Source of the DNA: Dyella terrae
GTDB lineage: Bacteria > Pseudomonadota > Gammaproteobacteria > Xanthomonadales > Rhodanobacteraceae
Length of the DNA: 64,000 nt
NCBI RefSeq assembly: GCF_004322705.1
Contig: NZ_SIZZ01000002.1
Coordinates: 310,001 to 374,000, forward strand
Direction of reading: 5' to 3'
Both the position numbers and the translations under genes were made by a program. Positions 53,022 through 61,000 of this stretch are shown piece after piece; the stretch's first letter is position 1; every line of letters starts with the position of its first letter. The notes under the pieces were generated by a model, which saw only the letters and a program-made list of their open reading frames with translations, did not search any database and was not told the origin of the DNA.

Positions 53022-53999
53022 GTGAAAGTGCTGGTATGCGGCGGGGCTGGCTACATTGGCTCGCACATGGTGAGGGCGCTCTCGCGCAGCGGGCATGAAG
53101 CCGTCACCTTCGACAACCTCGTGACCGGGCATCGTGAGGCCGTGGGCGACAGCGCCTTCATCCTCGGCGACCTGCTCAACACCCACGAGATCGAAGCGGC
53201 GTTCGCGTCGCATGGGCCGTTCGATGCCGTCATTCACTTGAGCGCCTTGTCGCTGGTGGGCGAGTCGGTGGCTGATCCCTGTCGCTATTACCTCAATAAC
53301 GTGACGGGCACGCTGAATCTCCTGGGTACCATGAAGGCCGCAGGCGTGACGCGCCTGGTGTTCTCATCGACGGCGGCGGTCTTTGGTCATCCGCGTGCGG
53401 ATCTGATTGACGAAGACCATCCCACCGCCCCCATCAATCCGTATGGCTCGAGCAAGCTGATGGTCGAGCGTATCCTGGCCGATGCGGCGGTAGCCTATGG
53501 TTTGCGCTCCGTGTCGCTGCGCTATTTCAATGCCGCCGGGGCTTCGCCGGAGGGCGACATCGGCGAGTCGCATCAGCCGGAAACCCACCTTGTTCCGAAC
53601 GTCCTGCGATCGGCGATGGCGGGCGACAGCCGGCTGAAGGTCTTCGGCGCCGACTATGCGACGCGTGACGGTACCTGCGTGCGCGACTATGTCCACGTGG
53701 ACGACCTTGCCGCCGCCCACCTGCAGTCGCTCGCGTTCCTGGATAAGAACCCGGGTGCGCATGCGTTCAATCTGGGCAATGGCCAGGGCTTCAGCGTGCT
53801 CGAAGTCATCGAAGCGGCGCAGCGGGTGACCGGCAAGACGATTGCGCGGGACATGGTGGACAGACGTCCGGGCGATCCCGCTGTCCTGGTGGCGTCCAGC
53901 GCACGTGCGCGTGCGCAGCTGGGCTGGTCGCCGGTCTATACGCGGATTGACGACATCATTGAAACGGCGTGGCGCTGGCACACCCAGCAGCGTTACTGA
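53022..53999 (+). CDS. galE: UDP-glucose 4-epimerase
   Basis: This 325-residue short-chain dehydrogenase-type enzyme interconverts UDP-glucose and UDP-galactose. The NAD motif is GGAGYIGSHMV, catalytic Tyr141 and Lys145 lie in NPYGSSKLMVE, and FSSTAAVFG supplies the catalytic Ser/Thr. The GTG start places the Rossmann strand at the N-terminus and is preceded by GGGGAAA. High GC marks the return to core sequence after the island. It may supply activated sugars for surface polysaccharide; no other such genes are adjacent. Confidence 0.94.
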   Translation: MKVLVCGGAGYIGSHMVRALSRSGHEAVTFDNLVTGHREAVGDSAFILGDLLNTHEIEAAFASHGPFDAVIHLSALSLVGESVADPCRYYLNNVTGTLNLLGTMKAAGVTRLVFSSTAAVFGHPRADLIDEDHPTAPINPYGSSKLMVERILADAAVAYGLRSVSLRYFNAAGASPEGDIGESHQPETHLVPNVLRSAMAGDSRLKVFGADYATRDGTCVRDYVHVDDLAAAHLQSLAFLDKNPGAHAFNLGNGQGFSVLEVIEAAQRVTGKTIARDMVDRRPGDPAVLVASSARARAQLGWSPVYTRIDDIIETAWRWHTQQRY

Positions 54000-54040
54000 T
54001 CTCCCGGATGGCCGGAATATGGGCCGCCAGCGTGCTGCGC

Positions 54041-54070
54041 CGGGCTTGCCGACACGTGCCGGCAAGCCCG
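54041..54070. terminator. Bidirectional hairpin between galE and a convergent gene
   Basis: CGGGCTTGCCG and CGGCAAGCCCG form an 11-bp stem with an 8-base loop, midway between two convergent genes. There is no long T-run, but position and stability suit a shared terminator. Confidence 0.6.
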
Positions 54071-54085
54071 TGAGCGTAAGAAGCA

Positions 54086-54301
54086 TCAGCGCTTGAGAAA
54101 CCCGCCCAGCGCAACCAGGCCGCCGACGACGAGCGCAGCCACACCCGCCCAGTTCGGCACCGCCTTGTCATGCGTGGCCGTGATCTTGGCCGAGCCCAGT
54201 TGGACCAGGGTGTCGGTTTGCTGGTAGCTGGCCTGGCCGGCCAGGACCCAGATGCCGCCGGCAACGAGAACCAGGCCGATGATGATCAGCAGTGCGCGCA
54301 T
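54086..54301 (-). CDS. Small membrane protein, 71 residues
   Basis: GGAGGAG lies six bases before the ATG. The protein has two predicted transmembrane helices (ALLIIIGLVLVAGGIWVLAG and WAGVAALVVGGLVALGGFL) flanking a polar loop with DTLVQLGSAKITATHDKA. The layout recalls DUF3185-like proteins, but I cannot confirm the family. It lies downstream of the alpha-glucosidase gene on the same strand or may stand alone. Confidence 0.7.
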   Translation of the reverse strand: MRALLIIIGLVLVAGGIWVLAGQASYQQTDTLVQLGSAKITATHDKAVPNWAGVAALVVGGLVALGGFLKR

Positions 54302-54366
54302 GAATCGCTCCTCCGTGGATGGTCGGCCGATCTTATCGGCAGAACGTCCACGTTGCGTGGAGGCGT

Positions 54367-55989
54367 TCAGGTGCGCGTTATTCGGGCGAACAGGACGCCG
54401 TGGCCGGGGAGGGTGAGGGCGCCGTCGTGCCACTGGCCCTGGACCAGGCCATGGGCGCCGAGGATCTCGGTAACCATCACGCCCGACAGCGCGTGCGTCA
54501 CCGGTTCCGCCGACAGGTTGAACGCGGCCAGCACGATGTCCTTACCTTGCTCGCGCAGGAACACGAGCAGCGGCTCCGGGGCATCGAGGAACTCGATCGC
54601 ACCGAAACGCAGGGCCGGCTGCTGATGGCGCCACTGCATGAAGCGGCGAAAGCCCTGCAGGGCCGATGCGGGGTCGCGTTCCTGGCGTGCTACATCGCGC
54701 ACGCTGTGTGCGTCTGGCACCGGCAGCCACGGCCTGGCGCTGCTGAAACCGGCGTGCGGCTGGTCGTTCCACGGCATCGGCGTACGGCACCCGTCGCGGC
54801 CCTTGAAGTTGGGCCAGAACGTGATGCCGTAGGGGTCTTGCAGTGCTTCGTACGGCACGTCGGCTTCGCCCAGGCCCAGTTCTTCGCCCTGATAGACGCA
54901 GACGGAGCCGCGTAGCGAGCAGACCATCGCGGTGAGCATGCTGGCGAGCGGGTCGCTGGCGTGTTCGCCGCCCCAGCGACTGAGCACGCGCTCGACGTCG
55001 TGGTTGGAGATCGCCCAGCAGGGCCAGCCTTCCTTCATCTGTGCTTCGAGCGCTTCCACCGTATGGCGGATGTAGCCGGCGCTGTAGTCGTTGGTCAGCA
55101 GCTCGAAGCTGTAACCCATGTGCAGGCGCTTGCCGGTGGTGTATTCGGCGGTCGTTGCGAGGGAGTCTTCCGAGGAGATTTCGCCCAGCGCAGTGACGTC
55201 CGGATAGCGATCCATCAAGGCGCGCAGGTCTTCGAGGAACGCGAGGTTCTCCGGCTGCGTGTTGTTGAAGTAGTGGTACTGGAACGCGTACGGATTGTCG
55301 GGGCTGAAGCCGCGACCGACGCGACGCTCGGCCGGCTTGGGCGGGTTGTCGCGCAGCAGCTTGTCGTGGAAGCAGAAGTTGATGGCATCCAGGCGCAGGC
55401 CGTCGACACCCTTGTCGAGCCAGAACTTCACCTCGTCCAGGATCGCGCGCTGCACGTCCGGGTTATGGAAATTGAGGTCGGGCTGCGAGGTCAGAAAGTT
55501 GTGCAGGTAGTACTGGCCGCGGCGCGGTTCCCACTGCCAGGCCACGCCGCCGAACAGCGAGAGCCAGTTGTTGGGCGGCGAACCGTCGTCGCGTGCGTCG
55601 GCCCACACGTACCAGTCTGCCTTGGGGTTTTCGCGGCTTTCGCGGCTTTCCTTGAACCAGGCGTGTTGGTCGGAGGTGTGGCTGAGCACCTGGTCGATCA
55701 TCACCTTCAGGCCCAGGCCGTGGGCCTTGGCGAGCAGGCGATCGAAGTCGTCCAGCGTGCCGAACAGCGGGTCGACCGAACGGTAGTCGGCGATGTCGTA
55801 GCCGAAGTCGGCCATGGGCGACTTGAAGAACGGCGACACCCAGATCGCATCCACGCCCAGGCTCGCGATGTAGTCGAGCTTCTCGACGATGCCCGGCAGG
55901 TCGCCCACGCCGTCGCCATTGGTATCGAGAAAACTGCGGGGGTAGATCTGGTAGATGACGGCTCCGCGCCACCAGGGTGCATCTGTCAT
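54367..55989 (-). CDS. GH13 alpha-glucosidase (oligo-1,6-glucosidase-like), cytoplasmic
   Basis: The 540-residue enzyme begins MTDAPWWRGAVIYQIYPRSF and has the full GH13 catalytic set: nucleophile Asp201 (GLRLDAINF), acid/base Glu270 (ALGEISSE) and Asp331 (SNHDVER), followed by a C-terminal beta-sandwich. It fits the GH13_23-type alpha-glucosidases of Xanthomonas and releases glucose from short malto- or isomalto-oligosaccharides. No signal peptide is present. It is divergent from the maltodextrin-type TonB receptor across a 499-base spacer with operator-like palindromes. Confidence 0.92.
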   Translation of the reverse strand: MTDAPWWRGAVIYQIYPRSFLDTNGDGVGDLPGIVEKLDYIASLGVDAIWVSPFFKSPMADFGYDIADYRSVDPLFGTLDDFDRLLAKAHGLGLKVMIDQVLSHTSDQHAWFKESRESRENPKADWYVWADARDDGSPPNNWLSLFGGVAWQWEPRRGQYYLHNFLTSQPDLNFHNPDVQRAILDEVKFWLDKGVDGLRLDAINFCFHDKLLRDNPPKPAERRVGRGFSPDNPYAFQYHYFNNTQPENLAFLEDLRALMDRYPDVTALGEISSEDSLATTAEYTTGKRLHMGYSFELLTNDYSAGYIRHTVEALEAQMKEGWPCWAISNHDVERVLSRWGGEHASDPLASMLTAMVCSLRGSVCVYQGEELGLGEADVPYEALQDPYGITFWPNFKGRDGCRTPMPWNDQPHAGFSSARPWLPVPDAHSVRDVARQERDPASALQGFRRFMQWRHQQPALRFGAIEFLDAPEPLLVFLREQGKDIVLAAFNLSAEPVTHALSGVMVTEILGAHGLVQGQWHDGALTLPGHGVLFARITRT

Positions 55990-56059
55990 TGTTGCTCGAC
56001 CCGAGAATGAGTTCGCGCGACACCGGGGCGGTTCGCAGCGTGCGGGGCAGCTTAAATGC

Positions 56060-56073
56060 TGCATACGACTGCA
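56060..56073. promoter_or_regulatory. Imperfect LacI-type operator upstream of the alpha-glucosidase gene
   Basis: TGCATACGACTGCA keeps the outer TGCA arms and central CG of the palindromes described below, with two mismatched positions. It lies 24 bases from the better site, centre to centre, so a dimer pair could bind both. Confidence 0.4.
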
Positions 56074-56083
56074 ATGATTTCTC

Positions 56084-56096
56084 TGCATACGTATTC
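56084..56096. promoter_or_regulatory. LacI-family-like operator TGCATACGTATTC
   Basis: The core ATACGTAT is a perfect palindrome with the central CG typical of LacI-family operators. It lies about 95 bases upstream of the alpha-glucosidase start. The same 13 bases occur as an exact reverse complement at 56314-56326. The regulator gene is not in the window. Confidence 0.55.
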
Positions 56097-56313
56097 AAAA
56101 ACGGCGGATATTGCGGCGCAGCAGGTGCGTGTGCGAACGCGTTCGGCGTCGGAACGCAACGCCCGGCCGAGGATCGTCAATGCAAGCGCGGGCCTTGCTT
56201 TGCAGGCGTTCGTGGCATGCTTGGCCCATCCCATCCCAAGGTTCCGGCGCGCGCATGTCATGGCCGCATCGGCCCCGTGTTTTTGTCACAAGTGCACAAA
56301 AAAACCGCGGGAT

Positions 56314-56326
56314 GAATACGTATGCA
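56314..56326. promoter_or_regulatory. LacI-family-like operator GAATACGTATGCA
   Basis: This is the exact reverse complement of the site at 56084-56096 and lies about 163 bases upstream of the receptor start. Two mirror-image operators, one near each divergent gene, suggest joint control and possibly DNA looping. An AT-rich near-perfect inverted repeat (TTTTTGTCAC / GTGCACAAAAA) lies just to its left at about 56279-56301. Confidence 0.55.
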
Positions 56327-56488
56327 TGGGACTTTTCGCAAGTTGGGGCCGGCCTACCATGGCCGCCACGCGACGAGACAGGTCTTGGGGCCGAATAACG
56401 GACGCGCAGCCCGCCGAGGGCGATGGGGGCCCGGCGGCAACGACGAAAGACCAATAGAAAAATACACTCCCGAGGGAGGGGGATAACG

Positions 56489-59362
56489 GTGATTCTCAAG
56501 CGCAATCTGCTTGCCCTGGCGCTCGCATCGGCTGGTATCTGCGCGGCTACGGCCGTGCATGCCACCGATCGTGATGCAGCCCCGGCGGCGGCCGCCACTG
56601 ATGCGGCCCAGGACCAGACCAGCACCACGACCGACACCAAGGACGTTGCCGCCAAGAAGCAGGCAGAGGCTGAGGCCAAGAAGGCCAAGGACCTCAGCGC
56701 CATCTCCGTTACCGGCTTCAGCAAGAGCGTGGTGCAGGCGATCGACATCAAGCGCGACGCCGACACCATCCAGGACGTGATCACCGCGGCCGACATCAAC
56801 GGCCTGCCGGACGTGTCGATTTCCGACGCGCTCTCGCGCCTGCCGGGCGTCACCTCCGAGCGCATCGGCGGCCAGTCCAGCGCGATCAACATCCGCGGCC
56901 TGTCCGGCGATTTCATCGAGACCACCTTGAACGGTCGCGAGCAGGCCGCCACCAGCGGCAGCCGCGTCACCCAGTTCGACCAGTACCCGTCGGAGCTGAT
57001 CAACCAGGCCGCCGTGTACAAGTCGCCCAAGGCGTCGCTGATCGAAGGCGGTGTCGCAGGCACGGTCGACATGGAAACGGTCAACCCGTTGAGCGCCAGC
57101 AAGCAGTACAGCGCCAACTTCAACCTGCGCGGCAGCTACAACGACCGCTCCAAGGAAACCGACGGCGCACCGAGCAACGGCTACCGCATGAGCGCCTCGT
57201 TCCAGGGCAAGTTCCTGGACAACACGCTGGGTGCGGCGGTGGGCTTTGCGGAGATGTATCAGCCGCATGTGGCTGATCAGTTCAATGGTCTCAAGTACAA
57301 CCCGACCGCCGTGAATCTGCCGAACAACCAGGTTCTCCCAGGCCAGAATTACACCTCGGAAGGCTTCGAACTGCAGCAGAATGGCGGTACCGAACGTCGC
57401 AAGGGATACATGGCCACCATCGAGTGGCGTCCGAGTGACTCTTTCCGCTTGAAGGGCGACGGTTTCTACTCCAACTTCGACAACAACTCGTTCGGTCGCG
57501 GCTTCCGCGTGAAGACGCTCGCCAACGGCACGTTCACCGATCCGGTCGTTCAGCAGAATGGCGCGATTACCGGCGGCACGGTGAGCCAGAACGGCAATAA
57601 GTACTTCACCGTTCAAACCACAAACGACGACAACGAGACCAAGACCAGCGTGGCTTCCGCGGGCTTGAATGCGCGCTGGACTGGCGGTCCGTGGACCATC
57701 ACCGGCGACGTCGGCTTCTCGCGCGCCACCAGCGACTTTACCAATGGCGTGTCCTGGGGCCTGCCGTTCGTCGGCATGGGTACGGCTAGCCCGGCCGTCG
57801 TGTCGGACGAGTCGGTCACGTACCTGCTCAAGAACCTCAACATCCCGTCGCTGTCGTTCAATCGCGGCTACACCAATCTCAATGAGATGGCCCTCGCCAA
57901 GGTAGGTGTCTACCCGTACGTCTACAAGGACAAGAGCCGCGCCGCTCGCCTGGACGTCCGTTACGATCTGACTGACAACGGCTTCTTCTCGGCCTTCGAA
58001 GGCGGCGCACGCTACTCGCAGCGCACGTACTCGCAGGATCGAAGCATCTGGGAATACGGCAATGACTTCGGCGACTGGGAGAACAGTGGCCAGGCACCGC
58101 TGGCACTGAGCAACAGCAATTCGCACGTCGTTTGCTTCAAGGGCAATCTGTCCAGCTTCCCGTGCTTCCTGTCGATCAATAGTCTCGCTGTGCTTGCCGC
58201 CAATGGCCTGACCCCGAACCCGGGCAAGGAATGGGCGAACGACTGGACGCAAATTCAGAGCGGCAGCGTGGACGAAGACATCCTCGCCGCCTATCTCCAG
58301 GCCGACATCGATACGCAGGTGGGCGGTCGCCGCCTGGACGGCAACTTCGGCCTGCGCATGGTGCACAGCTCGCAGTACGCCAAGGGCCTGCAGAACATGG
58401 GCGACGGCCAGGGCGTGCCGCTCACCGACGATCGTGGCGTCACCAGCAACAACTACATGCCCGTCCGTCGCGGCAAGAAGTACACCGACTGGCTGCCGTC
58501 GGTGAACCTCAACTACCACCTCGATGACGACAACCAGCTGCGCTTTGCCGCCGCCAAGGTGATGTCGCGCCCGCCGCTCAACAAGCTGCTGGCCGGTGGC
58601 GGTTCGTGGATCGACGGCAACACGTACAACATGTGGGGCAACACCAGCCCGTTCCTCGATCCGTTCTACGCGACGCAGTTCGACGTGTCGTTCGAGCACT
58701 ACATGCCGGACCAGTCCGGTGCGTTGTCGGCGGCGTTCTTCTACAAGCACATCGACTCGTTCATCGAAGACCAGACGATCAACCCGTTCGACTTTGCGGC
58801 GGCCGGCATCCAGGTGCCGATCAACCCGGCGACGGGCCAGCCGTATGCGAACGGCCAGTACCAGACGGCGGTGAACAACGACAAGGGCGGCTACGTTCGC
58901 GGTATCGAACTGGCTTACTCGCAGGTGTTCAACATGCTGCCGGGCGCGTGGAAGGGACTGGGCTTCACGGGTAGCTACTCGTACTCGCAGAGCCAGGTGC
59001 ACCTGACCACCAACCTCGCCGGTCCGACTCAGAAGATCGGTCTGCCGGGCCTGTCGCCGAATGTCGTCAACGCCACGCTGTTCTATGGCTATGCCGGCTT
59101 CGACACCCGCGTGTCGGTGCGCTATCGCGATCGCTTCATCGCGTCGCAGATGTCGATCGATTCGCAGACGGTGTATTACGCACCGGAAACCGTGGTCGAC
59201 TTCCAGGCCTCGTACAACTTCGGCAACGGCCTGAGCGTGCTGTTCCAGGCCCAGAACCTGACCGACCAGCCGACCAAGACGTACTTCGGCAACGAGAAGC
59301 AGACCGGCACCCTGCAGTGGTTCGGGCGCCAGTACTACCTCGGCTTCAGCTACGCGTTGTAA
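56489..59362 (+). CDS. TonB-dependent receptor, maltodextrin type
   Basis: The product (about 957 residues) has a signal peptide (cut near AVHATD), an Ala/Lys/Glu-rich linker, a TonB box-like segment ISVTGFSKS, a plug (SISDALSRLPGVTSERIGG, INIRGLSGDFIETTLNGRE) and a large barrel ending YYLGFSYAL. The plug matches the carbohydrate receptors of Xanthomonas and Caulobacter (MalA class). GTG was chosen as start because GGAGGGGG lies about six bases upstream; the longer frame adds a basic leader. Divergence from an alpha-glucosidase gene and two downstream glucosidases support malto-oligosaccharide uptake. Confidence 0.9.
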   Translation: MILKRNLLALALASAGICAATAVHATDRDAAPAAAATDAAQDQTSTTTDTKDVAAKKQAEAEAKKAKDLSAISVTGFSKSVVQAIDIKRDADTIQDVITAADINGLPDVSISDALSRLPGVTSERIGGQSSAINIRGLSGDFIETTLNGREQAATSGSRVTQFDQYPSELINQAAVYKSPKASLIEGGVAGTVDMETVNPLSASKQYSANFNLRGSYNDRSKETDGAPSNGYRMSASFQGKFLDNTLGAAVGFAEMYQPHVADQFNGLKYNPTAVNLPNNQVLPGQNYTSEGFELQQNGGTERRKGYMATIEWRPSDSFRLKGDGFYSNFDNNSFGRGFRVKTLANGTFTDPVVQQNGAITGGTVSQNGNKYFTVQTTNDDNETKTSVASAGLNARWTGGPWTITGDVGFSRATSDFTNGVSWGLPFVGMGTASPAVVSDESVTYLLKNLNIPSLSFNRGYTNLNEMALAKVGVYPYVYKDKSRAARLDVRYDLTDNGFFSAFEGGARYSQRTYSQDRSIWEYGNDFGDWENSGQAPLALSNSNSHVVCFKGNLSSFPCFLSINSLAVLAANGLTPNPGKEWANDWTQIQSGSVDEDILAAYLQADIDTQVGGRRLDGNFGLRMVHSSQYAKGLQNMGDGQGVPLTDDRGVTSNNYMPVRRGKKYTDWLPSVNLNYHLDDDNQLRFAAAKVMSRPPLNKLLAGGGSWIDGNTYNMWGNTSPFLDPFYATQFDVSFEHYMPDQSGALSAAFFYKHIDSFIEDQTINPFDFAAAGIQVPINPATGQPYANGQYQTAVNNDKGGYVRGIELAYSQVFNMLPGAWKGLGFTGSYSYSQSQVHLTTNLAGPTQKIGLPGLSPNVVNATLFYGYAGFDTRVSVRYRDRFIASQMSIDSQTVYYAPETVVDFQASYNFGNGLSVLFQAQNLTDQPTKTYFGNEKQTGTLQWFGRQYYLGFSYAL

Positions 59363-59369
59363 TCCCCAG

Positions 59370-59409
59370 AGCCCGCCTCCTAGTACCCCGGGAGGCGGGC
59401 TGTTTTTTT
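59370..59409 (+). terminator. Rho-independent terminator after the receptor
   Basis: AGCCCGCCTCC and GGAGGCGGGCT form an 11-bp stem with a 10-base loop, followed by GTTTTTTT. It separates the receptor from the hydrolase genes, so these may have their own promoter or depend on partial read-through. Confidence 0.92.
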
Positions 59410-59461
59410 CCGCGGGAGTCGTGGGCGCGTTGCGTGTCGGCCTCCCGCCAAGGGAGTGCTC

Positions 59462-61000
59462 ATGTTTTGGAAGAAGTCCGCGCTTGCCGCTGTTCTCGCC
59501 ACCCTCATGGCCTTGCCGCTGCACGCGGCTCCTTCCGAAGCGCCGCCGTCGCAAGGCTCCGGCGTCTGGTACGAAATTTTTGTCCGCGCCTGGTACGACA
59601 CCAACGGCGATGGCATCGGTGACCTCAACGGCGTCACCGCCAAGCTCGATTACCTGCAGTCGCTCGGTGTCAGCGGCATCTGGCTGATGCCGATCAATCC
59701 GTCGCCGAGCTACCACGGTTACGACATCACCGACTATCGCGACATCCTTCCTCAGTACGGCACCATGGGTGACTTCGAGCGCCTGGTGCAGGAAGCGCAC
59801 AAGCGCAACATCCAGATCATCATGGACCTGGTGATCAACCACACCAGCGACCAGCATCCGTGGTTCGTGTCCGCGCTGGATCCGAAAAGCCCGTACCGAC
59901 ACTGGTACACGTGGGCGGGTCCGGCGACCGACATCAACGCGCCCGCCGCCGCCGGTGACCGCGCCTGGCATGCGAAGAACGGGCAGTACTACCTCAGCGG
60001 TTTCACTGGCGCGATGCCGGACCTCAATTTCGATGAGCCGGCGGTGCGCCACGAGATGGTGGACGTCGGTCAGTTCTGGCTGCGCAAGGGCGTAGACGGC
60101 TTTCGTCTGGACGCCGCACGGCATATCTACGATGACCTGAAGAGCGACACGGGCAAGCCGGAAACGGTGCGCAAGAACGTTGTCTGGTGGACGGAGTTCC
60201 GCCAGGGCATGCAGCGGGTGCGGCCGGACGTGTATCTGGTGGGTGAGGTGATGCAGCCGTCAATGTCGGACCTGGCGCCTTATCTCAAGCCGCTGGGCTC
60301 GGTGTTCAACTTTCCGGTGGCCGCGCAGCTGATCAAGAGCGCTGGCAGCGAGAAGGTCGACGGTCTCGACACCTTGCTGTCCGATACGTATCGCAGCTAT
60401 GCGCAGGCCGCGGGCGATGCTTTCGTGGATTCGCCGTTCCTGTCGAACCACGACCAGGACCGCGTGCTCAGCCAGTTGGGCGGTAACCTTGACCACATGC
60501 GCGTCGCTGCCGCCCTGCTGATGACCTTGCCCGGTCGGCCGTTCGTCTACTACGGCGAAGAGATCGGCATGCTGGGCAAAAAGCCCGATGCCAATGTGCG
60601 TGAGCCGATGCGCTGGTCGCGCGAGCCGGGGGTGGAGGGCGAGAGCCGCTGGAAGGCGTCGTCGGTGAAGCAGGGTGGCGAGGTGTCGGTGCAGGCCGAG
60701 GAGGCAAATGCCGCCTCCCTGCTGGCTACCTACCGCACGCTGATTCACTGGCGCATCGAGCAGCCGTTGCTTCGCGATGGCGAGTTTCGGGCAGTCGAAA
60801 GCGGCAATGCGCGCGTGCTGACCTTTGAACGCGCCGAGGGCGCGCGCAGCGTGCTGGTGGCGCACAATCTCTCCGGCAAGGCGCAAACCATCAAGATCGG
60901 CAAGGCGCACGCCAGCATGCAGTTGCATGTCGGCGGCAACGCCAGCCTGGCCAATGGCGCGCTAACGCTGCCGCCCTATACCTCCGTGGTGATCCAATGA
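59462..61000 (+). CDS. Exported GH13 alpha-amylase family enzyme
   Basis: The 512-residue enzyme has a signal peptide (cut near PLHAAP) and the GH13 set: nucleophile Asp217 (GFRLDAARH), acid/base Glu262 (LVGEVMQ) and Asp331 (SNHDQDR), plus the early motif DLVINHTSD. It is probably a periplasmic alpha-amylase or alpha-glucosidase acting on imported malto-oligosaccharides. AAGGGAG lies five bases before the ATG. Its last codons overlap the GH31 gene by ATGA, so the two are translationally coupled. Confidence 0.92.
   Translation: MFWKKSALAAVLATLMALPLHAAPSEAPPSQGSGVWYEIFVRAWYDTNGDGIGDLNGVTAKLDYLQSLGVSGIWLMPINPSPSYHGYDITDYRDILPQYGTMGDFERLVQEAHKRNIQIIMDLVINHTSDQHPWFVSALDPKSPYRHWYTWAGPATDINAPAAAGDRAWHAKNGQYYLSGFTGAMPDLNFDEPAVRHEMVDVGQFWLRKGVDGFRLDAARHIYDDLKSDTGKPETVRKNVVWWTEFRQGMQRVRPDVYLVGEVMQPSMSDLAPYLKPLGSVFNFPVAAQLIKSAGSEKVDGLDTLLSDTYRSYAQAAGDAFVDSPFLSNHDQDRVLSQLGGNLDHMRVAAALLMTLPGRPFVYYGEEIGMLGKKPDANVREPMRWSREPGVEGESRWKASSVKQGGEVSVQAEEANAASLLATYRTLIHWRIEQPLLRDGEFRAVESGNARVLTFERAEGARSVLVAHNLSGKAQTIKIGKAHASMQLHVGGNASLANGALTLPPYTSVVIQ

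Noticed and set aside
56354-60124. A very long minus-strand reading frame opposite the maltodextrin receptor
   Set aside because: It mirrors the codon structure of the receptor and hydrolase genes on the plus strand; its protein is rich in Arg, Val and His with no domain. High-GC genes often leave such open antisense frames.
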